Below, piece by piece: positions 25,221 to 32,326 of a stretch of 64,000 nt of DNA; position 1 is the stretch's first letter, and each line of letters begins with the position of its first letter. Below the pieces are notes generated by a model, which worked only from the letters and a program-made list of their open reading frames with translations, was not told the DNA's origin and ran no database searches. The position numbers and the translations under genes are program-made. Source of the stretch: Sphingomonas immobilis (GTDB lineage Bacteria; Pseudomonadota; Alphaproteobacteria; Sphingomonadales; Sphingomonadaceae); NCBI RefSeq assembly GCF_030580995.1, contig NZ_JAUQSZ010000006.1, positions 186,001 through 250,000 of the forward strand, written 5' to 3'.

Positions 25221-25841
25221 TCAGCCAGCCTGGTCGGCCCGGCTCACGCCCTCGCCGTCGAGGTTCTGTTCGGCGAATTTCCAGTTGAGGATCTTCCCCG
25301 TCAGCGCCCCGAGATAGCCCGGGCGCGCGTTGCGGTAATCGATGTAATAGGCGTGTTCCCACACGTCGATCGTCAGCAGCGGCTTGTAATCGTAGACCAC
25401 GGGCGTGTCGGCGTCGTGCAGCGACGTCACCTTGAGCTTGTCGCCCTCCAGCACCAGCCAGCCCCAGCCGCTTGCGAAGTGATTGGTCGATTCCGCGACC
25501 AGCTTCTTCACCAGCTCCTCGGTCGACCCGAACTCGGCGGTGATCAGCTCGGCGAGCTTGCCCGACGGTGCGGCATAGTCCGGCGTCAGCGAATTCCAGA
25601 AGAAGGTGTGGTTCCAGATCTGCGCGGAGTTGTTGAACAGGCCCTTGTCGCCGGTTTCCTTGGCGTGCTTGATCACCTCGACGAGGCTCTTGCCCTCAAG
25701 GCCCTTCTCGGTGACGAAGCCGTTGGTCTTGTCGACATAGGCCTTGTGATGCTTGCCGTGGTGGTAGTCGAACGTCTCGGCGGACATGGTCGGCGCGAGC
25801 GCGTCCTTCGGGTACGGCAGCGCGGGAAGTTCGAAAGCCAT
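25221..25841 (-). CDS. sodB: Superoxide dismutase, iron type
   Basis: 206 residues. Metal ligands appear in YHHGKHHKAYVD (His27), NHTFFWNSL (second His), DVWEHAYY (Asp and third His). Iron preference is suggested by AQIWNHTFFW and the length typical of Fe-SODs; a cambialistic enzyme is possible. Cytosolic, converts superoxide to peroxide and oxygen. AAGGAGG precedes ATG 25841. Two Fur-like boxes lie about 90-135 bases upstream. Confidence 0.95.
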   Translation of the reverse strand: MAFELPALPYPKDALAPTMSAETFDYHHGKHHKAYVDKTNGFVTEKGLEGKSLVEVIKHAKETGDKGLFNNSAQIWNHTFFWNSLTPDYAAPSGKLAELITAEFGSTEELVKKLVAESTNHFASGWGWLVLEGDKLKVTSLHDADTPVVYDYKPLLTIDVWEHAYYIDYRNARPGYLGALTGKILNWKFAEQNLDGEGVSRADQAG

Positions 25842-25933
25842 AAGGTCCTCCTTGGCAGATCGGGAATGCGGGGGCGAAACGCCTCGGCGGTCGAAATGGG
25901 TCCGTGACGATCATTACGCAACCGATTCGGAAT

Positions 25934-25973
25934 TGAGAATGAATCGCAGTACGTTAGATGCGAATCGTTCGCA
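25934..25973 (-). promoter_or_regulatory. Two Fur-like boxes upstream of sodB
   Basis: TGCGAATCGTTCGCA at 25959-25973 is palindromic apart from its centre (8-base arms GATGCGAA/TTCGCATC at 25957-25975) and resembles alphaproteobacterial Fur/Mur operators of the TGCnAAT-x-ATTnGCA type. A second, degenerate copy (11 of 15 matches) occurs at 25934-25948, spaced 25 bases start to start. Confidence 0.55.
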
Positions 25974-25984
25974 TCAACCGGCAT

Positions 25985-26066
25985 CGTCACCCCAGCGAAA
26001 GCTGGGTCTCCCTGCTGGAGCGCGCATCGCCAAAGCCAAGAGATCCCAGCTTTCGCTGGGATGACG
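25985..26066. repeat. Dispersed palindromic element, family 2 copy C
   Basis: Left arm CGTCACCCCAGCGAAAGCTG and right arm CCCAGCTTTCGCTGGGATGACG are nearly perfect complements. It lies just past the pspF stop (26075, minus strand) and could form its transcript end. Confidence 0.9.
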
Positions 26067-26074
26067 TATGGGGC

Positions 26075-27097
26075 TCAAGCTCCCGCCGTGATCAGCCCAT
26101 GCCGCTTCAGCGCATGCCGCAACTGGTCGTAGCTCAGGCCGAGTGCGTCCGCCGTCGCACGCTGGTTGAAACGGTGTTCGGCCATCGCCTTTTGCAGCAG
26201 GTCGCGTTCGAAATTGGCGATGCGCGTCTTGAAATCGGCCGCTTCCTCGACCGGCGCGGCCGCGGCGGCAGGCTCGGGCGCGGTCTCGGCGATCACCGTC
26301 GCCCCTGCGACCCCACGCGGGCGGTGCGGCGAGGCGAAGGGATCGAATTCGATCACCTCGATCGGCCCCTCGATCTCCCAGCGATAGACCGCGCGCTCCA
26401 CCACGTTGCGCAACTCGCGGACGTTACCGGGCCAGTCGTAGGCGACAAGCTGTGCCATCGCCGCCTTCGAGAAGCCGTCCCAGTCGCGCGCCATTTCCGA
26501 GGCCATGCGCCGCCCGAAATGATCGGCCAGCACCGGCACGTCGCCGGGCCGCGCGCGCAAGGGCGGCAAGGTCACGACCTCGAACGACAGCCGGTCGAGC
26601 AGATCGGCGCGGAACTGATGGCGCGAGACCTTGTCGGGCAGATGCTCGTTGGTAGCGGCAACAATGCGTACATCGACACGCAGCGGCCGCGAGGAACCGA
26701 TCCGCGTCACCTCGCCATATTCGACCGCGCGCAGCAGCCGGTCCTGCGCCGCCATCGACAAGGTGCCGAGCTCGTCGAGAAACAGCGTGCCGCCGTGCGC
26801 TTCCTCGAAGCGCCCCTGCCGCGCCTTGGTCGCGCCGGTGAAGGCGCCCGCCTCGTGCCCGAACAATTCCGCCTCGATCAGCGTCTCGGGCAGGGCCGCG
26901 CAGTTCATGATGACGAGCGGCTGGTCCCACCTTGGCGAGAGGCGATGCAGGCGCTCCGCCACCAGTTCCTTGCCCGTCCCGCGCTCGCCGATCACCAGCA
27001 CCGGACGATCGAGCGCGGCGGCGCGGCTCGCGCGCTCCAGCGCATCGAGAAACGGCCCCGACTGGCCGATCACTTGAGTCACGCGCTCCATTGCCAT
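26075..27097 (-). CDS. pspF: Phage shock operon activator PspF (sigma-54 enhancer-binding protein)
   Basis: 340 residues without an N-terminal receiver, as in PspF. AAA+ domain: GERGTGKELVAERLH (Walker A), GAFTGATKARQGRFEEA (the sigma-54 contact loop), GGTLFLDELGTLS (Walker B) and the R-finger region DLLDRLSF. A C-terminal Fis-type helix-turn-helix (ATADALGLSYDQLRHALKR) binds enhancer DNA. In this family PspA inhibits the ATPase until membrane stress. ATG 27097 (or 27091) starts 170 bases from pspA on the opposite strand; enhancer repeats abut its own start. Confidence 0.96.
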   Translation of the reverse strand: MAMERVTQVIGQSGPFLDALERASRAAALDRPVLVIGERGTGKELVAERLHRLSPRWDQPLVIMNCAALPETLIEAELFGHEAGAFTGATKARQGRFEEAHGGTLFLDELGTLSMAAQDRLLRAVEYGEVTRIGSSRPLRVDVRIVAATNEHLPDKVSRHQFRADLLDRLSFEVVTLPPLRARPGDVPVLADHFGRRMASEMARDWDGFSKAAMAQLVAYDWPGNVRELRNVVERAVYRWEIEGPIEVIEFDPFASPHRPRGVAGATVIAETAPEPAAAAAPVEEAADFKTRIANFERDLLQKAMAEHRFNQRATADALGLSYDQLRHALKRHGLITAGA

Positions 27098-27148
27098 TCC
27101 CAAGCCTTGGCGTAATTTCCCAAGCCTTGGCAAGCGCGATTTGCCAAG
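27097..27148. promoter_or_regulatory. Candidate PspF enhancer sites (UAS) between pspF and pspA
   Basis: TTCCCAAGCCTTGG occurs twice, at 27097-27110 and 27117-27130, exactly 20 bases apart, each containing the palindrome CCAAGCCTTGG; a third half-copy (TTGCCAAG) is at 27141-27148. The cluster ends about 50 bases upstream of the sigma-54 -24 element and overlaps the pspF translation start region, so PspF binding could also repress pspF. Confidence 0.75.
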
Positions 27149-27196
27149 CTGAACAACAGATAAACGGAAACCCGCGCAAAACTGTCATTTTTGAAA

Positions 27197-27213
27197 TTGG
27201 CACGCCTCCTGCA
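27197..27213 (+). promoter_or_regulatory. Sigma-54 promoter of the psp operon
   Basis: TTGGCACG at 27197-27204 and CTGCA at 27209-27213 give GG (27199-27200) and GC (27211-27212) with the obligatory 10-base spacing. It closely matches TGGCACG-N4-TTGCA and lies 55 bases before ATG 27269. Confidence 0.92.
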
Positions 27214-27268
27214 TTGCTGAAACCGTACGCCGACAGGCGGATGCGTTAGATCAAGGAGCCACTTCGTT

Positions 27269-27937
27269 ATGGGTATCTTTTCCCGGACCCGCGACATCAT
27301 CGCCGCCAACTTCACCGACCTGCTCGACAAGGCGGAAGACCCGGCGAAGATGATCCGCATGATCATCCTCGAGATGGAAGAGACGCTGGTCGAGGTTCGC
27401 GCCTCCGCCGCGCGCACCATCGCCGACCAGAAGGAAATGCGCCGCCACATCGACAAGCTCGGCAAGCTGCAGGACAGCTGGACCGAGAAGGCCGAGCTGG
27501 CGCTGTCGAAGGGCCGCGAGGATCTCGCCAAGGCCGCCCTGGTCGAGAAGCAGAAGGCCGCCGACATGAGCGAGCATCTGTCGAACGAGATCGGCGTGCT
27601 CGACGAGGCGCTGAAGTCCTCGGAGGAGGATATCAACAAGCTGCAGACCAAGCTGCGCGAGGCCCGCACCCGGCAGAACTCGATCGTCACCCGGCTGGAA
27701 AGCGCGCAGAACCGCTACAAGCTGCGTGAGCTCTACACCGGCCCGCGGATGCAGGACGCCTTTTCGCGCTTCGAGACGATGGAACGCCGCGTCGATCTCG
27801 CCGAGGGCCGCGCCGATGCCGCCGGGCTGGGTGCCGAGCCCAAGAGCCTGGAGGAAGAGATCGCCGAGCTGAAGGCGGCCGACAAGGTCGAGGCTGAGCT
27901 CGCCGCGCTGAAGGCCCGCATGGGCGGGCAGGGCTGA
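27269..27937 (+). CDS. pspA: Phage shock protein A
   Basis: 222 residues of nearly continuous coiled coil, the PspA/IM30 (ESCRT-III-like) family: MGIFSRTRDIIAANFTDLLD, EDPAKMIRMIILEMEETLVE, then long helices. PspA binds and inhibits PspF in the cytosol and moves to stressed membranes, where it oligomerises and preserves the proton-motive force. First gene of an apparent operon running to about 30006. Confidence 0.97.
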   Translation: MGIFSRTRDIIAANFTDLLDKAEDPAKMIRMIILEMEETLVEVRASAARTIADQKEMRRHIDKLGKLQDSWTEKAELALSKGREDLAKAALVEKQKAADMSEHLSNEIGVLDEALKSSEEDINKLQTKLREARTRQNSIVTRLESAQNRYKLRELYTGPRMQDAFSRFETMERRVDLAEGRADAAGLGAEPKSLEEEIAELKAADKVEAELAALKARMGGQG

Positions 27938-27938
27938 G

Positions 27939-28211
27939 ATGGAGGACATCATCGTCCCGGTCTTCGTCTGCGGCCTGCTCTTCGTCGGTATGCCCTGGGT
28001 GATCCTGCACTACGTGACCAAGTGGAAGCAGGCACCCAAGATCACCAACGAAGACGAGAAGCTGCTCGACGAGCTCCACTTCCTCGCGCGCCGTCTCGAA
28101 GACCGCGTCGCGACGGTGGAGCGGATCATCGCCGCCGATCATCCGGGCTGGCGCCCGGGCCAGTCGATCGCCGAACCCAACCCCGAATTCGACCCTTCAC
28201 GGAGGAACTGA
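27939..28211 (+). CDS. pspB: Phage shock protein B
   Basis: 90 residues: N-terminal membrane helix (IIVPVFVCGLLFVGMPWVIL) and a cytosolic coiled coil. FLARRLEDRVATVERIIAADHPGW closely matches the E. coli PspB tail ending in LDAEHPNW. PspB with PspC senses envelope damage and recruits PspA. One base separates it from pspA. A short Pro/Glu-rich tail follows the conserved part. Confidence 0.93.
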   Translation: MEDIIVPVFVCGLLFVGMPWVILHYVTKWKQAPKITNEDEKLLDELHFLARRLEDRVATVERIIAADHPGWRPGQSIAEPNPEFDPSRRN

Positions 28212-28214
28212 GCC

Positions 28215-28595
28215 ATGAGTGCGAGCCGCACCAAATTCTACCTCGACAAGCACAACGGCAAATGGTCGGGCGTGTGCGCGGGGATCGCCGACTACACCGG
28301 CGTCGATGTCACCTGGGTCCGCGTCGGTGCGATCCTGCTGACGATCGCCGGGGGCTTCCCCTGGACCTTCATCGCCTATTTCCTCGTCGCCTGGATGGCC
28401 GATGCCAAGCCCAGCGGCCTCTATGAAGGCCCCGAGGACCAGAAATTCTGGCAGGGCGTCCGCAGCAACCCCACGCGGTCGACGGCGGAAGTCCGCTCGA
28501 AGTTCCGCGATCTCGACCGCCGCCTCGCCGACATCGAGATGATGTACACCAGCCGCCACAACCGCCTGGCCGACGAAATCGACAGCCTGCGCTGA
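28215..28595 (+). CDS. pspC: Phage shock protein C
   Basis: 126 residues. PspC domain at the N-terminus (KWSGVCAGIADYTGVDVTWVRV), a membrane helix (ILLTIAGGFPWTFIAYFLVA), then a cytosolic coiled-coil tail with FRDLDRRLADIEMMYTSRH and a final EIDSLR. That terminal motif is shared with the two proteins downstream, suggesting a common partner. Four bases after pspB. Confidence 0.94.
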   Translation: MSASRTKFYLDKHNGKWSGVCAGIADYTGVDVTWVRVGAILLTIAGGFPWTFIAYFLVAWMADAKPSGLYEGPEDQKFWQGVRSNPTRSTAEVRSKFRDLDRRLADIEMMYTSRHNRLADEIDSLR

Positions 28596-28616
28596 GCCTG
28601 AAGGAAGGATCGACCG

Positions 28617-28907
28617 ATGAGTTTCAACGGACCCGAATTCGTCCTCGCGATCATCGCGATCTCGACCTTCGGCTGGGTGATCTCGAGCTGGATCCGTGCC
28701 CGTCACGGCTACCCGGTGGAGAATGAATGGGGCGGCACGGTCAGCGCGAGCGGACCCGATGCCGACCGCCGGATCGCGCTCCTCATCAGCGAGAACGAGC
28801 GCCAGGCGGGGCAGATCAGCCGGCTGGAGGAGCGGATTGCGGTGCTCGAACGCATCGCCACCGACCCCGCCGAGCGGACCGCCCGCGAAATCGACGCGCT
28901 GCGCTGA
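28617..28907 (+). CDS. PspB-like membrane coiled-coil protein (paralogue 1)
   Basis: 96 residues: one N-terminal membrane helix (EFVLAIIAISTFGWVISSW), a linker, and a coiled coil reading ISRLEERIAVLERIATDP and ending REIDALR. The coiled coil resembles that of PspB but lacks HPNW. About 30 of the last 40 residues are identical to the next gene product, so the pair arose by tandem duplication. Within the psp operon, 21 bases after pspC. Exact role unknown; a PspB/PspC-type sensor or PspA anchor is inferred. Confidence 0.85.
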   Translation: MSFNGPEFVLAIIAISTFGWVISSWIRARHGYPVENEWGGTVSASGPDADRRIALLISENERQAGQISRLEERIAVLERIATDPAERTAREIDALR

Positions 28908-28931
28908 ACCACTTCAACAGGGAATATCGAC

Positions 28932-29222
28932 ATGACCGACGGCAAACTCTTCGTCCTTGCGATCGTCGCGATGGTGATGTGCGCCGGCATCGTGAAGGCA
29001 TTGATCCGCGCCAAGCACGGTCAGCCGATCGACAAGCCCAGCCGCCTGCGTGGCCACGGTGCCTCCGACATCGAGGCCGAGCGCAAGATCCACCTGCTAT
29101 CCACCGAGAACGAGCGGCTCGTCGGCCAGGTTTCGAGACTGGAAGAGCGGATCGCGGTGCTCGAGCGGATCGCCACCGATCCCGCCGAGCGGGTCGCCCG
29201 CGAAATCGACGCGCTGCGTTAA
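28932..29222 (+). CDS. PspB-like membrane coiled-coil protein (paralogue 2)
   Basis: 96 residues, same length and design as paralogue 1: membrane helix (FVLAIVAMVMCAGIVKALI), basic linker, then VSRLEERIAVLERIATDP and final REIDALR. The coiled-coil ends of the two proteins are almost identical while the membrane helices and linkers differ, so the cytosolic face is conserved and the membrane part has diverged. 24 bases after paralogue 1. Confidence 0.85.
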   Translation: MTDGKLFVLAIVAMVMCAGIVKALIRAKHGQPIDKPSRLRGHGASDIEAERKIHLLSTENERLVGQVSRLEERIAVLERIATDPAERVAREIDALR

Positions 29223-29240
29223 GCGAAAAGGAAAGCAATC

Positions 29241-29513
29241 ATGGGCCCGAACATCGTCTTCCTGATCCCGATCCTCGCCATCAGCGTCGGTCTGGTCGCG
29301 GTCATCGGCGGCACCATCGTCCGCCCCTGGCTGGCCCACAAGGAACGCCGCATGGAAATGGAAGCGAAGATGGTCGCGGAGAAAGCGGCGCAATATGCCG
29401 CCCAGACCGAGCGGCTCGAACAACGGGTCCGCGTGCTGGAAAGGATTATCACCGATCGCGGTGTGGATCTCTCCGACCAGATCGAGAGCCTGCGCGACGA
29501 CTCGCTGAACTAA
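29241..29513 (+). CDS. PspB-like membrane coiled-coil protein (paralogue 3, divergent)
   Basis: 90 residues: a hydrophobic N-terminus (NIVFLIPILAISVGLVAVIGG), a basic/amphipathic helix (HKERRMEMEAKMVAEKAAQY) and a coiled coil with ERLEQRVRVLERIITDRG, ending QIESLRDDSLN. The same LE-x-RV-x-LERI core as paralogues 1 and 2, but with a longer helix before it. It resembles small PspB-like proteins of other alphaproteobacteria; not named. 18 bases after paralogue 2. Confidence 0.82.
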   Translation: MGPNIVFLIPILAISVGLVAVIGGTIVRPWLAHKERRMEMEAKMVAEKAAQYAAQTERLEQRVRVLERIITDRGVDLSDQIESLRDDSLN

Positions 29514-29611
29514 CCCTTCATCACCCGTAAATCGCGGCTGCCTAACGCGCCGCACCACTTCAACCGCCCGCGTCCCCTTCCCCCGGGACGCTAACAGGAA
29601 AGTCTTGTCCG

Positions 29612-29731
29612 ATGTTTCTCGCCGTTTTCCTCGCCGTCCTCGCCCTTGGCACCGGCGCCGCCGTCTATGCGATCGAATCTGTCGATCGTCCCCGCCGCCG
29701 CGCCGCAGCCCAGACCCCGGACGCAGGCTGA
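29612..29731 (+). CDS. 39-residue membrane miniprotein in the psp operon
   Basis: A short frame starting ATG 29612 with AGGAAAG 11-17 bases upstream. The product is one hydrophobic helix (FLAVFLAVLALGTGAAVYAI) and a basic tail with RPRRRAA. It is too short for most gene finders. It lacks the coiled coil of its neighbours, so it may modulate their assembly in the membrane; function unknown. Sits between paralogue 3 and the 80-residue protein. Confidence 0.6.
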   Translation: MFLAVFLAVLALGTGAAVYAIESVDRPRRRAAAQTPDAG

Positions 29732-29763
29732 TCTTTCGATCTTCCAAATAGGGAGGATTCTTT

Positions 29764-30006
29764 ATGACCGACCCGATCCTTTACGTGACGATGGCCGCAG
29801 CGGCGCTCGCCGGCCTTGCTATGGTGACTTACGCCGTCCTCACCGGCTGGCGGGGCTGGCTGGCGTTGAAGCACCAGGAACTGCACGCCCATGCCGAACC
29901 AGGCGCGATGCAGAACCTGCCCAACGCCTCGGCCCGCATCGAGATGGCCGACCTCAAGGAACGCATCCGCAAGCTGGAAGCGATCGCCGCCGGGGTGGAC
30001 CTGTAA
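29764..30006 (+). CDS. Small membrane protein with short coiled coil, last of the psp set
   Basis: 80 residues: membrane helix (YVTMAAAALAGLAMVTYAVL), a middle segment with ALKHQELHAHAEPG, and a helix ending DLKERIRKLEAIAAGVDL, again the L-x-ERI-x-LE-x-I pattern of PspB-type tails. Very good Shine-Dalgarno (AGGGAGG). Family not recognised. Position and architecture tie it to the psp operon; sufE starts 27 bases later and may be cotranscribed. Confidence 0.78.
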   Translation: MTDPILYVTMAAAALAGLAMVTYAVLTGWRGWLALKHQELHAHAEPGAMQNLPNASARIEMADLKERIRKLEAIAAGVDL

Positions 30007-30032
30007 GGCCCACCCGGCTAGCGGCTGGCGGC

Positions 30033-30452
30033 ATGACGATGCCAGCCTCCCCGACGCTTTCCGACCTGCGGGACGAATATGAATTCCTCGACGCCGACGA
30101 TCGCTACCGCCTGCTGATCGATCTCGGCAAAGGCCTGGAGGACATGCCCGATGCGCTCAAGACCGACGCGACGTTGGTGCGGGGCTGTTCGGCATCGGTG
30201 TGGGTCTATCCCACCCGGCGCGACGACGGGCGGCTGCACTTCCTCGCGGATTCGAACGCCGCGATCACAAAGGGCATCATCGCGCTTGTGCTGCTGACGG
30301 TGCAGGATCAGATGCCTGAGGCGATCCGCGCCGCCGATATCGAAGGCGCGCTCGCCCCGTTCGACCTGAAGAACCAGCTCAGCTCCAACCGGACGCAGGG
30401 CATCCCCAACATGATCGCCCTGATCCGCGACACCGCCGCGCGCTACGCCTGA
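30033..30452 (+). CDS. sufE: SufE family cysteine desulfuration protein
   Basis: 139 residues. The acceptor cysteine is Cys52 in VRGCSASVWV; FLADSNAAITKGIIALVL and the Asn/Arg-rich LSSNRTQGIPNMI are family landmarks. SufE takes persulfide sulfur from SufS for Fe-S cluster assembly. The rest of suf is not in this window. ATG 30033 (or 30039) has only a weak ribosome-binding site. Convergent with corA. Confidence 0.94.
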   Translation: MTMPASPTLSDLRDEYEFLDADDRYRLLIDLGKGLEDMPDALKTDATLVRGCSASVWVYPTRRDDGRLHFLADSNAAITKGIIALVLLTVQDQMPEAIRAADIEGALAPFDLKNQLSSNRTQGIPNMIALIRDTAARYA

Positions 30453-30465
30453 CCGGCAGCGCCGG

Positions 30466-31434
30466 TCAAAGCCATCCGAATTTCTTGAAGCGCATGTAGA
30501 GCAAGGTGCAGATCACCAGGATCACGGAGATCGTGACCGGATAGCCCCAGAGCCACTTCAGCTCGGGCATGTGCTCGAAATTCATGCCGTAGACGCCCGC
30601 GATCGCGGTCGGCACCGCAAGGATCGCCGCCCAGGCCGCGAGTTGGCGCGTAACGACGCCGACGCGCTGCCCTTCCAGCAGGCTGGAAAACTCGAACACC
30701 GAGGTGAGGACTTCGCGCAGATCCTCGACCATCGACTGCACGCGGCGGACGTGATCGAGCACGTCGCTGAAATAGGGTTTCGCTTCCGGGTCGATGCACG
30801 GCAGATCGATCCGGGTGAATTTGCCCGCCACCTCCGCCATCGGTCCCAAGATGCGCTGGAACCGCATCAGTTCGCGGCGCAGCGTAAAGATCCGGCCGAT
30901 CTCCTCGCGATTTAGGAAGCTGTCGATCGCGCGCCGCTCCATCGCCAGCACCTCGTCCTCGAGCTGCTCGACCATCGGCAGATAGCCCTCGGTGATGAAG
31001 TCGAGGATGGCATGCAGCACGTAATCGACACCGTGCTTCAGCAGCGTCGGCGCGCGTTCCAGATTGCCGCGCAGTTCCGCATGGGCGCGGGGGCTGCCGT
31101 GTCGAACGCTGATAATGTGGCTGTGCCCGACGAAGATCGCCGTCTCGCCATATTCGATCTTCTCGCCTTCAAGGTGCGCGGTGCGCGCGACGACGAAGAG
31201 CTGATCGCCGTAAATGTCCACCTTGGGCAGTTGGTCCGCCTTCAGCGCATCCTCCACCGCGAGCGGATGGAGATCGTAGGTCTCCTGCAGCGTGCGCATC
31301 TCCTCCTCGTCGGGATTGGCGATGCCGATCCACACGAATTCGGATTTGTCGGAGGCGCAATCGACCTTCTTGTCGATCGGGATTTCGCGTTCGCGCTTGC
31401 CGTTGCGGTAAAGATACGCGGCGATGACCGTCAT
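30466..31434 (-). CDS. corA: CorA-type magnesium/divalent cation channel
   Basis: 322 residues: cytosolic alpha/beta domain, long stalk helix, and two C-terminal membrane helices joined by the signature YGMNFEHMPEL. CorA forms a pentameric Mg(II)/Co(II)/Ni(II) channel gated by bound Mg. The start is ATG 31434; the open frame continues upstream through a palindromic region that is more likely regulatory. Divergent from the methyltransferase gene. Confidence 0.95.
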   Translation of the reverse strand: MTVIAAYLYRNGKREREIPIDKKVDCASDKSEFVWIGIANPDEEEMRTLQETYDLHPLAVEDALKADQLPKVDIYGDQLFVVARTAHLEGEKIEYGETAIFVGHSHIISVRHGSPRAHAELRGNLERAPTLLKHGVDYVLHAILDFITEGYLPMVEQLEDEVLAMERRAIDSFLNREEIGRIFTLRRELMRFQRILGPMAEVAGKFTRIDLPCIDPEAKPYFSDVLDHVRRVQSMVEDLREVLTSVFEFSSLLEGQRVGVVTRQLAAWAAILAVPTAIAGVYGMNFEHMPELKWLWGYPVTISVILVICTLLYMRFKKFGWL

Positions 31435-31473
31435 GGCTTTGGGCTCTGCCTGTCGTTGATCTGCTCCCGGACG

Positions 31474-31493
31474 AATATCCGTGTACGGATATT
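31474..31493. promoter_or_regulatory. Perfect 20-base palindrome in the corA / methyltransferase divergent promoter region
   Basis: AATATCCGT (31474-31482) and ACGGATATT (31485-31493) are exact complements around GT. It lies 40 bases before corA and 33 before the plus-strand ATG, in an AT-richer stretch, and looks like a dimeric repressor operator. The regulator is not identifiable. Confidence 0.6.
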
Positions 31494-31525
31494 GGTTGCC
31501 GCGCAAGTCGGGCTATAGCGGCACG

Positions 31526-32326
31526 ATGCCGCGCGAGATCACCGCCTATTCGAACCCGCTGATCAAGCGTGTCCGCAACCTGCGCGAGAAGCGCCACCGC
31601 CGCGAGGAGGGCCTGTTCCTCGCCGAGGGTCTGCGCATCCTTACCGAAGCGCGCGAGAGCGGACGGTTGCCGGTCTATCTGTTCTTCGCGCGGGAGAGCG
31701 CGAACCATCCGCTCGTCCGCGCACTGGTCGCCGATGTCGAGGCGGCGGGTGGCGAAGCGATCGAGACGGTGCCCGACATCCTCTCCAAACTCTCCGGCAA
31801 GGATAACCCGCAGGCAGTGGTCGGCGTGTTCGAGGAATTCGCGACGACGCTCGCGTCGCTCGACCGCGCGTCGGCCGATATCTGGCTGGTCGCGGAGCGG
31901 CTGCGCGACCCCGGCAACCTCGGCACGATCCTGCGCACCGGCGACGCGGTCGGCGCGGGCGGACTGATCCTGATCGGCGAGTGCGTCGATCCCTTCTCGG
32001 TCGAGGCGGTGCGCGCGAGCATGGGGGCGCTGTTCACCGTGCCGATCGTGCAGAGCGGGTGGGAAGATTTCCTGAGCTGGCTGCGCAGTGGGCCGGGGCA
32101 GTTGGTGGGTCTCAGCCTCAATACCGAACAGCATTATCGCAGCGCGACCTACGCCGCGCCGACCTTCCTGCTGACCGGCAACGAGGCGCAGGGGATGCCT
32201 GCGGACTATGCCGAGGCCTGCGATCTGCTCGTGAAAATTCCGATGCTGGGCAAGGCCGACAGCCTCAACGCCGCCGTGGCGACCGCTGTAATGGCCTATG
32301 AAGTGCTCGCGCGTTCGAGAGCGTAG
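31526..32326 (+). CDS. TrmH/SpoU family RNA 2'-O-methyltransferase
   Basis: 266 residues: N-terminal substrate-binding domain (ITAYSNPLIKRVRNLREKRH, GLFLAEGLRILTEA) and a SPOUT catalytic domain with AERLRDPGNLGTILRTGDAVG, LTGNEAQGM and IPMLGKADSLNAAVATAVM, the three SpoU motifs forming the SAM-binding knot. Such enzymes methylate ribose in 23S rRNA or tRNA; the target cannot be assigned. ATG 31526. Confidence 0.93.
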   Translation: MPREITAYSNPLIKRVRNLREKRHRREEGLFLAEGLRILTEARESGRLPVYLFFARESANHPLVRALVADVEAAGGEAIETVPDILSKLSGKDNPQAVVGVFEEFATTLASLDRASADIWLVAERLRDPGNLGTILRTGDAVGAGGLILIGECVDPFSVEAVRASMGALFTVPIVQSGWEDFLSWLRSGPGQLVGLSLNTEQHYRSATYAAPTFLLTGNEAQGMPADYAEACDLLVKIPMLGKADSLNAAVATAVMAYEVLARSRA

